DNA of 23,585 bases from Hyphomonadaceae bacterium UBA4763. Its GTDB lineage: Bacteria > Pseudomonadota > Alphaproteobacteria > Caulobacterales > Aquidulcibacteraceae. Each line of letters opens with the position of its first letter. Position 1 is the stretch's first letter. This document shows, in pieces, positions 14,225 to 23,240 of this stretch. Under the pieces are notes generated by a model. It searched no databases. It saw only the letters and a program-made list of their open reading frames with translations, and was not told where the DNA came from. The stretch is from contig DHHV01000092.1 in the NCBI GenBank assembly GCA_002403455.1, positions 1 through 23,585 of the forward strand, in the 5' to 3' direction. Position numbers and translations under genes: made by a program.

Positions 14225-16162
14225 ATGCACGTTATCGCAGGACCAAAAGCGATCCGCAGCGACGAATGGTTCGAGGCGCAAGCCGTCCGCCTCGCGCCGC
14301 TTTTCTTGAGCGCATCGGTCGAGGGTCTGTTCGCGGCGCAGTCTTGCGGCAAAATTCTCTGGGCGGACGCGGCCTTTTTCCAGCGCTTTGTCGGCGATGA
14401 TCCCTGCGGCTCGGACGAACTGAAACTCATTTACCCGAATGGCTGCGAGGAAATAAGCGGCGGGGCGCCCGCGCCGCGGCGCCTCGCGGTGGAAATCCGT
14501 GCGCCGAATAGCGCCGACCCGCAGCGCGCGATGGCGATCATCGTCCAGCGTCGTCGACCGGGCCTTCCCGCGCCGATCCTGTTCGGGGCGATCGTTAAAT
14601 CCGAGCGGGCGCGCGAGCCGGCCGTCGAAGACCGTTATCGCCAGCTCTATGAAACCGCCGCCGTCGGCATTTACCGCTCGACCGCCGATGGCCGCGCCGT
14701 CTACGCCAACCCGACCTTTGTGGCGATGATGGGCTATGCCAATGAAGCCGCCTGGGTGGAGGCGCTCAGCTCGATCGAACGCGAGTGGTATGTCGAGAAA
14801 AACCGCCGCCAGGAATTTCTCGACGCGATCGCTGAAACCGGCCAGGTCGTCAATTTCGTCTCGGAAATCTATCGCCACCGCACCGGCGAACGGATCTGGG
14901 TGTCCGAAAGCGCGCGCGCCATTAAAAATGAATTTGGCGAGGTCGAATATTTCGAAGGCACCATCGAGGACATCACCCCGATCAAACGGGCCGAAGCGGA
15001 ATTGCGGCGCAGCGCCGAGCTTGCCGATCGCGCCAACCGGATGAAAACGCAATTCATCGCCAATATGAGCCACGAATTGCGCACGCCCCTGAACGGCATC
15101 TTGGGGGCCGCGCAATTGCTGCGGGACTGCAACCAGGATTTCACCGTCCAGGATTATGCCGGGATCATCCAAAAATCGGCCGAGGGCCTGCTGCTGATCC
15201 TCAATGATCTGCTGGATTTGTCGCGGATCGATGCGGGCGCCGCCACCTTGCGCGCTGAGCCGTTCTGCCTGCGCGAAGCGCTCAGCGATGTCGCCGAGCA
15301 TTGGCGGGCGCCGATGGCGGCCAAGGGGCTCGCTTTGCGCCTCGATTTGGACGCCGCGCCGAAAGTGTTTGTCAGCGACCCGCGTTTCCTGCGACAAATC
15401 CTTTTTAATCTGTTGTCCAATGCGGTGAAGTTTACGGCGCAGGGCGAAATTGGCCTTCAATGTCGGCGCATGGCCGGCGGCGCGGTCGAGATCGCCGTCA
15501 GCGACACCGGACCAGGCGTTGCGCCAGGGGCGGAAGCGCATATTTTCGAGCGCTTTTCGCAAGCCGACGGTTCGGCGACGCGCGCCTTTGGCGGGGTCGG
15601 TCTTGGCCTTGCGTTGTGCCGCGAATATGCCGGCTTGCTTGGCGGCGCTATTCGCTTGGAAAATGATCCGGGTCGCGGCGCCACCTTTGTCCTCAGCCTG
15701 CCCAATCGGGTTGACCCGAGCCGCCATGCTGCGCCGGAGCCGGCCCCATCTTGCGCGGCGGAAGGCGTCGCCGCGCCACCGCCGGCAGCCGCCCCACTCC
15801 GCAAGGCGCTGATCGTCGAGGACAATCCGGTCAACCAGCAAGTCTTGAGCGCCATGCTCAAAGCCTTTGGCCTCACCGTCGATATCGCCAATGACGGGAT
15901 CGAAGGACTGGAAGCAATCGAGCGCGGCGATTACGCCATCATATTGATGGACATCCAAATGCCGCGCATGGACGGCGAACAAGCCGTGCAAGCCTTGCGG
16001 TCGCGCCAGGATCACAAAGCCGAATTGCCGGTGTTGGCCGTCACCGCCAATGCGATGAGCGGCGACCGCGAGCGCTTTCTCGCCAGCGGCTTTGACGGCT
16101 ATGTGCCCAAGCCGATCAAGATCGCCGAGTTGTTAGGCGAAATCCGCAAATTGACGGGGTGA
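14225..16162 (+). CDS. Hybrid sensor histidine kinase with PAS and receiver domains
   Basis: This is a 645-residue cytoplasmic hybrid kinase with no membrane segments. Residues 1-130 are unassigned but PAS-like in places (LFLSASVEGLFAAQSCGKILWAD). A PAS/PAC domain spans about 136-256 (RYRQLYETAAVGIYRSTADG and YFEGTIEDITPIK). The HisKA domain has the phospho-accepting His283 in ANMSHELRTPLNG. The ATPase domain has Asn399 (FNLLSNAVKF), Asp427 (VSDTGPG) and the GGVGLGLAL lid. An Ala/Pro linker (500-525) leads to a receiver domain (527-643) with acidic Glu532/Asp533, phospho-acceptor Asp576 in LMDIQMP, Thr607 and Lys629. The layout resembles ArcB/BarA-like hybrids without the Hpt domain, so phosphotransfer to a separate Hpt protein is expected. 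No partner is adjacent; the signal is unknown. Confidence 0.93.
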   Translation: MHVIAGPKAIRSDEWFEAQAVRLAPLFLSASVEGLFAAQSCGKILWADAAFFQRFVGDDPCGSDELKLIYPNGCEEISGGAPAPRRLAVEIRAPNSADPQRAMAIIVQRRRPGLPAPILFGAIVKSERAREPAVEDRYRQLYETAAVGIYRSTADGRAVYANPTFVAMMGYANEAAWVEALSSIEREWYVEKNRRQEFLDAIAETGQVVNFVSEIYRHRTGERIWVSESARAIKNEFGEVEYFEGTIEDITPIKRAEAELRRSAELADRANRMKTQFIANMSHELRTPLNGILGAAQLLRDCNQDFTVQDYAGIIQKSAEGLLLILNDLLDLSRIDAGAATLRAEPFCLREALSDVAEHWRAPMAAKGLALRLDLDAAPKVFVSDPRFLRQILFNLLSNAVKFTAQGEIGLQCRRMAGGAVEIAVSDTGPGVAPGAEAHIFERFSQADGSATRAFGGVGLGLALCREYAGLLGGAIRLENDPGRGATFVLSLPNRVDPSRHAAPEPAPSCAAEGVAAPPPAAAPLRKALIVEDNPVNQQVLSAMLKAFGLTVDIANDGIEGLEAIERGDYAIILMDIQMPRMDGEQAVQALRSRQDHKAELPVLAVTANAMSGDRERFLASGFDGYVPKPIKIAELLGEIRKLTG

Positions 16163-16385
16163 GGAGCGTCGCCCCCCCTGCCCCGAGAACAATGTTCTTC
16201 GGCTGGCGAGGCTGTCCATATGGGCGCTAATTTGGACACACCCCCAACAATAAGATCGAAGAAATCTGTGTCGGACCAGAGGTCCTGGCGCAAGCTGCCT
16301 AAGCGGTTGGCTGCGGTCTTCCCGGCGGCGCGGCTTGCGTGTATGCCGCAACAGCCAAGCGCATCGAACGGGAGGGATCAACGAC

Positions 16386-18161
16386 GTGGCGGATGCAGCG
16401 ATCATCCACGCGCCGATCTTTCAGGACGCGGCGGTTCTGTTGGTGGCGGCGGGCGTTATTGCGCCGATCCTGTTCCGGCTGCGCCTCAGCCCGATCATCG
16501 GCTTTCTCTGCGTTGGCGTCCTGGTCGGCCCGAATGGCTTGGGGCGCTTGGTCGGCGCCTTTCCCTGGATGGAGGCGGTGGTTATCGCTGATCAGGCCTC
16601 GGTGCAGGCCTTGTCCGAGATCGCGATTGTTTTGTTGATGTTCGCCATCGGCATTGAATTGTCGCTGGAGCGATTGATCGGCATGCGGCGGTTGGTCTTT
16701 GGGCTCGGCGGCGCGCAAATGGCGTTGTGCGGGCTGGCGATCGGGGCGATCGCTTACGCTTTCGGCAATCCACTGAATGTGGCGATCGTTGCGGGCATCG
16801 CTTTGGGCCTCTCCTCGACCGCCATCGTGCTGCAAACGCTGACCGAGCAGGGAAAGTTCGCCCGACCGGTCGGTCGGGCGGCTTTTGGTGTCCTGTTGTT
16901 TCAGGATTTGATGGTGGCGCCGGCGTTGATCGTCGTCGGTTTTCTGGGCGGTGCAATCGGCACGTTCGCCTCGATCGGCGCGGCCTTGGCTTCGGCAGCG
17001 ATCGCGCTCGGCGTCATTTTGGTGGTCGGGCGACAGCTGGCGGGGCCGTTTTTGCGCTTCGTCGGCTCGGCGCGATCGCGCGAAGTGTTGGTGGCGGCAA
17101 GCTTGCTAATCATTCTGGCGCTGTCGATGACGACGCAAGCCTTTGGCCTGTCCGCGGCCTTGGGCGCGTTTCTGGCTGGCTTGCTGCTGGCCGAAACCGA
17201 GTTTCGCCACGAGATCGAGCATGATTTGGAGCCGTTCAAGGGCCTGATGCTCGGTCTTTTTTTCATGGGCGTCGGCATGAGCGTCGATCCAGTCGCGATC
17301 CTTGCCGATCCGCTCTGGGCGCCGTTATCGGCGGTGGGATTGATCCTTCTGAAAGCGGTGCTGATCCTCGCGCTTGGCCTCGTTTTCAAGCTGTCGCGCG
17401 GCGCGGCGGTCGAGCTTGGCTTGTTACTGGGGCAAGGCGGGGAATTCGCCTTCGTCATTTTTGCCGCCGCTTTGCAAGGCAACATCTTGTCGCCTGAAGT
17501 GGCGGAATTCATGCTGTTGGTGACCGGTTTGTCGATGGTGCTCACGCCACCGATTGCCGCCTTTGCTGGGTGGATCGGCGCACGGCTCGATCGGTCGCAG
17601 GCGGCGCCAACCGCGCCCGATCCGATGTTGGTCCAAGACAGCGAAGGCCATGTCATCATCGCCGGCTTTGGCCGCGTCGGCCAAATGATCGGCCATATTC
17701 TCGACACCCAACAAACGCCTTATCTGGCGATCGATCTCGACGCCGAACGGGTCGCAGCGCGCCGCAAAGCCGGCGGCTCGGTGTTTTATGGCGATGCGGG
17801 CCGCGCCGATATTCTCAAGCGCATGGGGCTCGACAACGCCCGCGCCGTGCTGGTCACCAATAATGATCCGGAAGCAGCCGAGCGCATCGTCGCCGCCGCC
17901 CGCGCCGGCAATCCGAAAGTGGCGATCATTGCCCGGGCGCGAGACCGCGCCCATGCCCAACGCCTCGCCGCGCTGGGCGCACAAGAGGTGGTGCATGAGA
18001 CCATCGAGGCGAGCCTGCAAATGGCTGATTTGACCTTGCGCGCTCTGGGCGTGCCCGATGACGGCGCCCGGGCGATCGTCGAGAGCGAGCGCCTAATCGA
18101 GCGGTTGGCCTGGGCCGAAGAGACCCGCCTTGCCAACGGCCAAGCGGGGCCGGCGTCTTGA
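16386..18161 (+). CDS. Kef-type (CPA2) monovalent cation:proton antiporter with RCK domain
   Basis: This inner-membrane antiporter (591 residues) is predicted to exchange K+ or Na+ for protons. The first ~390 residues hold about twelve hydrophobic segments with CPA2 motifs: FAIGIELSLERL, LGLSSTAIVLQ, VLLFQDLMVAPAL and GQGGEFAFVIFAA. From about residue 420 a TrkA-N/RCK domain follows (GHVIIAGFGRVGQ nucleotide loop, then AIDLDAERV and FYGDAGRADIL), which gates transport by nucleotide binding. The start is the GTG at 16386, 9 bases after GGAGGG; an in-frame TTG at 16335 lacks such a site. Its TGA overlaps the TTG start of the next gene. The 223-base gap before it shows a small hairpin (16183-16202) but no clear terminator. 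Glutathione gating as in KefB/C cannot be claimed. Confidence 0.93.
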   Translation: MADAAIIHAPIFQDAAVLLVAAGVIAPILFRLRLSPIIGFLCVGVLVGPNGLGRLVGAFPWMEAVVIADQASVQALSEIAIVLLMFAIGIELSLERLIGMRRLVFGLGGAQMALCGLAIGAIAYAFGNPLNVAIVAGIALGLSSTAIVLQTLTEQGKFARPVGRAAFGVLLFQDLMVAPALIVVGFLGGAIGTFASIGAALASAAIALGVILVVGRQLAGPFLRFVGSARSREVLVAASLLIILALSMTTQAFGLSAALGAFLAGLLLAETEFRHEIEHDLEPFKGLMLGLFFMGVGMSVDPVAILADPLWAPLSAVGLILLKAVLILALGLVFKLSRGAAVELGLLLGQGGEFAFVIFAAALQGNILSPEVAEFMLLVTGLSMVLTPPIAAFAGWIGARLDRSQAAPTAPDPMLVQDSEGHVIIAGFGRVGQMIGHILDTQQTPYLAIDLDAERVAARRKAGGSVFYGDAGRADILKRMGLDNARAVLVTNNDPEAAERIVAAARAGNPKVAIIARARDRAHAQRLAALGAQEVVHETIEASLQMADLTLRALGVPDDGARAIVESERLIERLAWAEETRLANGQAGPAS

Positions 18162-19327
18162 CGCGTAATGCGGCGGTGTTGGGGGCGGGACCGGGCGGCC
18201 TGGCCGGCGCAATCGCCTTGGCGCAAGCCGCGATGGCGGTGACGGTTTTCGAGCGCGCGCCGCAATTGGAGGAGGTCGGCGCCGGCCTGCAACTCAGCCC
18301 CAATGCGTGCCACGCGCTCGAGGCGATCGGCGCGCGCGCCGCAATCGAGGCTGTCGCCATCGCGCCGCCGCAGGCGCAATTGCGCTCTGGCCGCGATGAT
18401 CGGTTGATCTTCGCCAATCCGCTCGGCGACATCGCCATCGCCCGCTATGGCGCGCCTTATCTGCACCTTCACCGCGCCGATTTGCAGCATGTGTTGGCGC
18501 AACGCGCGCAAGCGGCAGGGGCGGATTTGCGGCTCGGCGTGGCGGTCGCGCGCGTCGGTCCCGATGGCGGCGTGCAATTGGAGACAGGCGAGGCGCTGGT
18601 CTTCGACCTGGTGCTCGCCGCCGATGGCGTGCGCTCATCTGTGCGCCAGCACTGGTTCGACGGCGCAGCGCCTCGCTTTACCGGTCAAGCGGCGTGGCGC
18701 GCGCTGGTTCCGCGAGAGCTGGCGCAACCAAGCCCGGCGGGCGTCACCGTCTGGGCCGGGCCGCAGCGCCATCTGGTCGCCTATGATTTGGGGCCAAATC
18801 GCGGGCTTAATCTCGTTGCGGTGACGGAACGATCGGCTTGGGTGGAGCCCGATTGGCGCCAACGAGGCGATCCGCAAGAATTGCGCGCCGCTTTCGCCGA
18901 TTTTCCCGCCGCCGCGCGGCGATTGCTGGAGCCGGTCGCCGACTGTCAGTTTTGGGGCCTGTTCGATCATGCGCCCTTGCCCCATTGGGTGCGCGGCAAG
19001 ATCGCCTTGCTCGGCGACAGCGCGCATCCGATGCTGCCTTTCCTGGCGCAAGGCGCGGCCATGGCGATCGAGGACGCCGCCATTTTGGGTTTGTGCCTGC
19101 AGGCCGATCCGGAAATTGAGACGGCGCTGGCGCGCTATCAGCGCCAGAGGCGACCGCGCACGGCGCGCGTGCAGGCCGTCAGCCGCGCCAATGCCAAGCT
19201 GTTCCACGCGGCGGGCCTGCGCGCCAGCCTGCAGCACGGCGCGATTGCGCTCGTCAACCACATGGCGCCGGGATTGGGGCAAGCGCGGCTCGATTGGGTC
19301 TATGGCTGGCGGCCGGCCCTCGACTGA
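18158..19327 (+). CDS. FAD-dependent aromatic-ring monooxygenase family protein
   Basis: This is a 389-residue flavoprotein of the salicylate-hydroxylase-like (PHBH fold) monooxygenase family. The FAD-binding Rossmann motif GAGPGGLAG is at 9-17, with Glu32 closing the ADP-ribose site. The DG motif AADGVRSSVR is at 155-163, and the GD motif LLGDSAHPMLPFLAQGA at 284-300. The start is inferred as TTG, which overlaps the antiporter stop (TTGA), so expression depends on translational coupling. No later ATG would retain the FAD motif. The substrate is unknown; candidates include phenolic acids or a quinone precursor. Pairing with a cation antiporter is unusual and may only reflect operon sharing. 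Confidence 0.9.
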   Translation: MTRNAAVLGAGPGGLAGAIALAQAAMAVTVFERAPQLEEVGAGLQLSPNACHALEAIGARAAIEAVAIAPPQAQLRSGRDDRLIFANPLGDIAIARYGAPYLHLHRADLQHVLAQRAQAAGADLRLGVAVARVGPDGGVQLETGEALVFDLVLAADGVRSSVRQHWFDGAAPRFTGQAAWRALVPRELAQPSPAGVTVWAGPQRHLVAYDLGPNRGLNLVAVTERSAWVEPDWRQRGDPQELRAAFADFPAAARRLLEPVADCQFWGLFDHAPLPHWVRGKIALLGDSAHPMLPFLAQGAAMAIEDAAILGLCLQADPEIETALARYQRQRRPRTARVQAVSRANAKLFHAAGLRASLQHGAIALVNHMAPGLGQARLDWVYGWRPALD

Positions 19328-19405
19328 AGGGCGATCGATGCGCTTGCGTGGCGCGCGCCTTCCTGCTTGAGTGCGTGATCAACCTTTTACGGGAGGCGAG
19401 GACTG

Positions 19406-20728
19406 ATGATGCGCTGGAAATCTGTGTTTGCGGCGGCGATCGCCGCGATCAGCCTTGCCGCACGCGCAGCGCCTGCTCTCGCCCAAAGCGCCCCTGCGCC
19501 CGCCCTACAGATCCTGACCGCGGCGCGGATTTTGGATGTTGAAACCGGACGCCTCTTGACCGGCCAAGCCGTCTTGATCGAGGGCGAGCGGATCAAAGAG
19601 ATCGGCCCACGCGCCCGATTGGCCGCCAGCGGCGCGCCGGTGCTGGATTTGGGCGATGTGACGCTATTGCCGGGGCTTTCGGATGCGCATGTGCATTTGA
19701 CCAGCAGCGCCGAAGTGCATGGCTTGCGGCGGCTGACCGTGTCGATCCCGCGCGAAACGATCACTGGCGTCGCCAATGCGCGCACCACGCTAATGGCCGG
19801 CTTTACGACTGTGCGCAATGTCGGAACCGGGGCTTTTGCGGATGTGGCTTTGCGCGACGCGATCGCCGACGGGGAGATCCCCGGCCCCCGCATCATTCCG
19901 GCCGGCTATGCGATCGGCATCACCGGCGGCCATTGCGACAGCAATCTGTTGCCCGAGCAATATCGCGAGCGCGAAGGCGGCGTCGCCGATGGCCCATGGG
20001 CGGTGCGCGAAGCGGTTCGCCGCAATGTCAAATATGGCGCCGAGGTGATCAAGTTTTGCGCCACTGGCGGGGTGCTCTCGAAAGGCACCAAGATCGGCGC
20101 TCAGCAATTCACGCTCGAGGAAATGCAAGCCATTGTCGATGAAGCCCATTTATTGGGCTTAAAAGTCGCCGCGCACGCCCATGGCACGGACGGCATTCGC
20201 ACGGCTTTGGAGGCGGGTGTTGATTCGATTGAGCATTCGAGCTTCATCGATACGGCCGGCATCGAACTCGCCAAGGCCAAAGGCGCCTTTTTGTCGATGG
20301 ATATCTACAACACCGATTATATCCTCAGCGAAGGCGAGAAAGTCGGCATCCTGCCGGAAAGCCTCGAGAAAGAGCGCCAGGTTGGCCGGCGCCAGCGCGA
20401 AAGTTTTCGCGCCGCCGTCAAGGCTGGCGCCAGAGTGGTGTTTGGCAGCGACGCCGGCGTCTATCCGCATGGCGACAATGCGCGGCAATTTGCGGTGATG
20501 GTGGAATGGGGCATGACGCCGCTGCAGGCGATCCAGGCGGCGACCATCATGAACGCCAAGCTGTTCGGCCGCGAGGCCGATATCGGCGCGATCGCGCCGG
20601 GCCGCTATGCCGATATCATCGCCGTACCGGGCAATCCGCTGGATGACATTCGCCGGATGGAGGCGATCAATTTCGTGATGAAAGGCGGCGTCGTCTATCG
20701 CGGCGCAAACGCGCCGTCGTCTAATTAA
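19406..20728 (+). CDS. Exported metal-dependent amidohydrolase (Xaa-Pro dipeptidase / imidazolonepropionase-like)
   Basis: This 440-residue periplasmic hydrolase belongs to the amidohydrolase superfamily. A signal peptide ends at ALA|Q (26/27). The metal-site residues are visible: His95 and His97 (DAHVH), bridging Lys216 (EVIKFCATGG), His257 (AAHAHG), His277 (SIEHSSF) and Asp349 (FGSDAG). The C-terminal block APGRYADIIAVPGNPLDDI is typical of the prolidase-like subgroup, so dipeptides with C-terminal proline or similar amides are possible substrates. GGGAGG and GAGG precede the double ATG; the first ATG is used here. The last 8 bases overlap the 3' end of the convergent cheZ gene. Confidence 0.9.
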   Translation: MMRWKSVFAAAIAAISLAARAAPALAQSAPAPALQILTAARILDVETGRLLTGQAVLIEGERIKEIGPRARLAASGAPVLDLGDVTLLPGLSDAHVHLTSSAEVHGLRRLTVSIPRETITGVANARTTLMAGFTTVRNVGTGAFADVALRDAIADGEIPGPRIIPAGYAIGITGGHCDSNLLPEQYREREGGVADGPWAVREAVRRNVKYGAEVIKFCATGGVLSKGTKIGAQQFTLEEMQAIVDEAHLLGLKVAAHAHGTDGIRTALEAGVDSIEHSSFIDTAGIELAKAKGAFLSMDIYNTDYILSEGEKVGILPESLEKERQVGRRQRESFRAAVKAGARVVFGSDAGVYPHGDNARQFAVMVEWGMTPLQAIQAATIMNAKLFGREADIGAIAPGRYADIIAVPGNPLDDIRRMEAINFVMKGGVVYRGANAPSSN

Positions 20729-21398
20729 ACAGCGCGTCGATATCGTCCTGCGAGGCCGGCCCGCCGCCGCTCGCAAACAGCGCGTCGATATCGTCTTGCG
20801 CCGTCTCCGGCCCGCCCAAAGCCGGACCGTTCAACAGCAAGTCGCGCTTGCGTTTTTCTTCCGGCGTTTCCGGCGGCGGCGCGTCATTGACGCCCATGAC
20901 CTGCGCAAACCGACCGACGCGGCTTTCGATATGTTTCAACGTATCGACGACTTTGCGCACGCGCTGACCGGTAATGTCCTGAAACGAGCACGCCTCGAAG
21001 ATCAGCATGGTGTGGGCTTGCACCGCCTCGGTGTATTCTTCCGGTTTGTTGGGATCGCAAGAGAGGATTTTTTCCGCGCACGCCATGATCGTGTTGGTTG
21101 CGTCTTCGGTATGTTTGACGATCGCTTCCAGCTCGGCGCCCGCAGACGGGATCCGCGCTTCGCGAATGTCATTCGGGCGCAGTTCGGAGATCTCGTCCCG
21201 CGTGCGCTGGATATATTGGGCGATGTAGCGCAATTCGCTGTAGACCGAGCGGTCGAGGCTGCCGAAAAACGCTTGCATGGCGTCGGTCAGACGCTGAGCA
21301 AGGTCCAACACTTCGCCGAGCGATGGGTCCTTCAGATTGGTTTTCTGCAGCTCATGGAGCGCAGATTTGATTTGGATCGCTACATCGGCCGCCGGCAT
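20721..21398 (-). CDS. cheZ: CheZ-type CheY phosphatase with duplicated C-terminal peptide
   Basis: This cytoplasmic protein (225 residues) dephosphorylates CheY-P. The long helical hairpin region (about 25-165) contains the signature FEACSFQDITGQRVRKV, with Asp141 and Gln145 matching the catalytic pair of enteric CheZ. A Pro-rich linker (173-200) leads to the C-terminal CheY-binding tail. Here the tail peptide QDDIDALF occurs twice (201-208 and 217-224). The start at 21398 is chosen because GGAGG lies 5 bases before that ATG; an in-frame GTG at 21410 lies upstream of this ribosome-binding site. The gene follows cheY by 48 bases and overlaps the convergent amidohydrolase gene by 8 bases. Confidence 0.92.
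   Translation of the reverse strand: MPAADVAIQIKSALHELQKTNLKDPSLGEVLDLAQRLTDAMQAFFGSLDRSVYSELRYIAQYIQRTRDEISELRPNDIREARIPSAGAELEAIVKHTEDATNTIMACAEKILSCDPNKPEEYTEAVQAHTMLIFEACSFQDITGQRVRKVVDTLKHIESRVGRFAQVMGVNDAPPPETPEEKRKRDLLLNGPALGGPETAQDDIDALFASGGGPASQDDIDALFN
20727..20800 (-). repeat. In-frame 48-bp duplication at the 3' end of cheZ
   Basis: Two 26-base copies (20727-20752 and 20775-20800) differ at one position and are offset by 48 bases, exactly 16 codons. They encode the two QDDIDALF peptides of CheZ. The near identity points to a recent duplication or strong constraint. Confidence 0.9.
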
Positions 21399-21446
21399 AA
21401 TCGCCTCCACCTAAATCGGTAATGTGTCTGTTGCGCCGCAAACGGC

Positions 21447-21833
21447 TTAGAAATCGCCGAGCACGGCCGCCATTTTCGCCTTCAGCGTCTGGGCGTTGAA
21501 CGGCTTGACGATGTAATTGTTGACGCCGGCTTTTTTGGCGGCGACGACGTTTTCGGTCTTCGATTCCGCCGTCACCATGATGAATGGCGTTGTTTTGAGG
21601 GTTTCGTCGGCGCGCACTTCTTTGAGAAGTTCAAAGCCCGTCATCGGCTCCATGTTCCAATCGGAAATGACCAGGCCGAATTTCGCCGCTTTCATCTTCG
21701 CGAGCGCGGCTTGGCCGTCGGCGGCTTCGTCGACATTTTCAAAGCCCAATTGTTTCAATAAGTTCCGAATAATCCGCACCATGGTTTGGTAGTCGTCTAC
21801 GACGAGGATCGGCATCGACATGTCAACGGCCAT
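21447..21833 (-). CDS. cheY: CheY-type single-domain response regulator
   Basis: This is a 128-residue stand-alone receiver, the usual CheY length. Conserved residues are present: Asp13/Asp14 (VVDDYQTM), phospho-acceptor Asp58 (VISDWNMEPM), Thr88 (MVTAES) and Lys110 (YIVKPFN). It probably carries the chemotaxis signal to the FliM motor switch, and the cheZ gene lies directly downstream. Several in-frame ATGs occur; the one at 21833 has GGGAG seven bases upstream and gives the CheY length. A further 90 residues of open frame upstream (to 22103) run antisense over ribF and are not receiver-like. Confidence 0.93.
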   Translation of the reverse strand: MAVDMSMPILVVDDYQTMVRIIRNLLKQLGFENVDEAADGQAALAKMKAAKFGLVISDWNMEPMTGFELLKEVRADETLKTTPFIMVTAESKTENVVAAKKAGVNNYIVKPFNAQTLKAKMAAVLGDF

Positions 21834-22010
21834 CTGCATGCTCCCAACGCAATCGGCAAAACCTGAATAAGGAGAGGCATATACGAGGGCGGATAAATTT
21901 CCGTAAAACGGATCGGAGAATTGGTTATCCTTATCGCGATGTTGCGACCGGGGTTGATTTGCGAGAGCCGTTTGCGCAGGGAGTGCCGGCGGAGGAACTG
22001 ACGACAGGCC

Positions 22011-22943
22011 ATGATCGTGATCGACGGCGCGGCCGCGCTGCCCCCTGCTTGGCGCAGGGCCCATTTGGCGCTCGGCAATTTTGACGGGGCTCATTTGGGC
22101 CACCAGGCCGTCATCGACCGCGCCCGCGCCATGGGCCGCCCCTTTGGCGTTGTCACGTTCGAGCCGCCGCCGCGCCGGTTTTTTCAGCCCGAGGCGCCGC
22201 CTTTTCGTCTGACAAGCCCTATCGCGCGCGCCCGATTAATCGCCGATCTCGGCGCGGATTTGTTGATCGAACTCCCCTTTGACGCGGCGCTTGCTGGCAT
22301 GAGCGCGGCGGCGTTCGTCGAACGCGTCTTGGTCGAGCGCTTTGGCGCCGCATCGATCGCCATCGGCTTTGATTTTTGCTTTGGCAAAAACCGCAGCGGC
22401 GATGCAGCGTCCTTGCGCGATCTCGGCGCGCACTGGGGCTTTGATGTCGAAATTGCGCCGCAAATCATGGCCGAGGGCGACAAGATTTCCTCCTCGCGCA
22501 TCCGCGCCGCGATTGAAGCCGGCGACATGGCGCAGGCGACGCAATGGCTCGGCCGGCCCTGGCTGATCGCCGGCGAGGTGGAAGCGGGCGAGCGCCGCGG
22601 CCGCACGATCGGGTTTCCGACCGCCAATTTCCGGCTGGGCGATGTCATCGCGCCGCGTCAGGGCGTTTACGCCTTGCGGGTCGATATCGGCGATGGCCGC
22701 TGGCGCGGCGGGGTTGGCAATTTTGGCCGCACCCCTACCACCGGCGCGCGCGCGCCGTTGTTCGAAGCGCATGTCTTTGATTTCACGGGCGATCTTTATG
22801 GCCGCACGCTTCTGGTCGAACTGGTGGCGTTTTTGCGCCCCGAGCAGCGCTTTGCCGGTCTGGAGGCGCTATTGGCGCAAATCCAAGAGGACGCGGCGCG
22901 CGCCAAAGAGATGTTGCGCCTGTTGCCGGCCGGCGCGCCATGA
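22011..22943 (+). CDS. ribF: Bifunctional riboflavin kinase / FAD synthetase
   Basis: This cytoplasmic enzyme (310 residues) makes FMN and then FAD from riboflavin and ATP. The N-terminal adenylyltransferase domain (about 15-175) has the nucleotidyl-transferase motif GNFDGAHLGH (22-31) and the KISSSRIR loop (158-164). The C-terminal flavokinase domain (about 182-305) has GRTIGFPTANF (197-207) and the catalytic Glu252 region (FEAHVFDFTGDLYG). The ATG has only a weak ribosome-binding site; GGAGG lies 15 bases upstream. The stop overlaps the start of the next gene (ATGA). It is divergent from cheY across 177 bases. Confidence 0.95.
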   Translation: MIVIDGAAALPPAWRRAHLALGNFDGAHLGHQAVIDRARAMGRPFGVVTFEPPPRRFFQPEAPPFRLTSPIARARLIADLGADLLIELPFDAALAGMSAAAFVERVLVERFGAASIAIGFDFCFGKNRSGDAASLRDLGAHWGFDVEIAPQIMAEGDKISSSRIRAAIEAGDMAQATQWLGRPWLIAGEVEAGERRGRTIGFPTANFRLGDVIAPRQGVYALRVDIGDGRWRGGVGNFGRTPTTGARAPLFEAHVFDFTGDLYGRTLLVELVAFLRPEQRFAGLEALLAQIQEDAARAKEMLRLLPAGAP

Positions 22944-23191
22944 GCCGCAAGACCGCCCACCGCCGAACGCCGGGTCGCGATGCGCGCAATGAGCAGCGCA
23001 AATTCACCGGCGCTTTCGTCAACGCCGTCGCCATCGCCTTGTTTGTCGCCGGGCTGTTTGGCCCAATCATCGATCCGGTCCGCATGGGCAATTTGGCGCC
23101 CGAGAGCCGCATTTTTCTGGTGACGATGGGATTGATCGCGCATTTCTTGGCGCGCTTTGCGGTTCGTGGTATAGAGGACAAAGCGGAGTGA
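22940..23191 (+). CDS. Small two-span membrane protein downstream of ribF
   Basis: I do not recognise this 83-residue protein. A basic N-terminus (residues 1-21, MSRKTAHRRTPGRDARNEQR) precedes two hydrophobic spans (about 24-45, GAFVNAVAIALFVAGLFGPII, and about 56-75, ESRIFLVTMGLIAHFLARFAV). The positive-inside rule predicts both ends in the cytoplasm. Its ATG overlaps the ribF stop (ATGA), so translation is coupled. The base composition matches the neighbours, which supports a real gene. Confidence 0.75.
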   Translation: MSRKTAHRRTPGRDARNEQRKFTGAFVNAVAIALFVAGLFGPIIDPVRMGNLAPESRIFLVTMGLIAHFLARFAVRGIEDKAE

Positions 23192-23240
23192 CGCGGCGCA
23201 TGCCGTGCCGACAGAACCCGCCCCCGAAAAGGCGTCGTCC

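Noticed and set aside
14201..16015. A 604-codon open frame antisense to the histidine kinase
   Set aside because: It is a GC-driven shadow; the plus-strand protein has all kinase and receiver motifs, and the antisense product has no recognisable domain.
16183..16202. Terminator after the histidine kinase
   Set aside because: The hairpin CCGA-GAAC/GTTC-TTCGG has a bulge and no T-tract; it could be a chance inverted repeat.
21834..22103. N-terminal extension of CheY by about 90 residues
   Set aside because: It covers the divergent promoter region and the start of ribF; a well-placed GGGAG supports the start at 21833.
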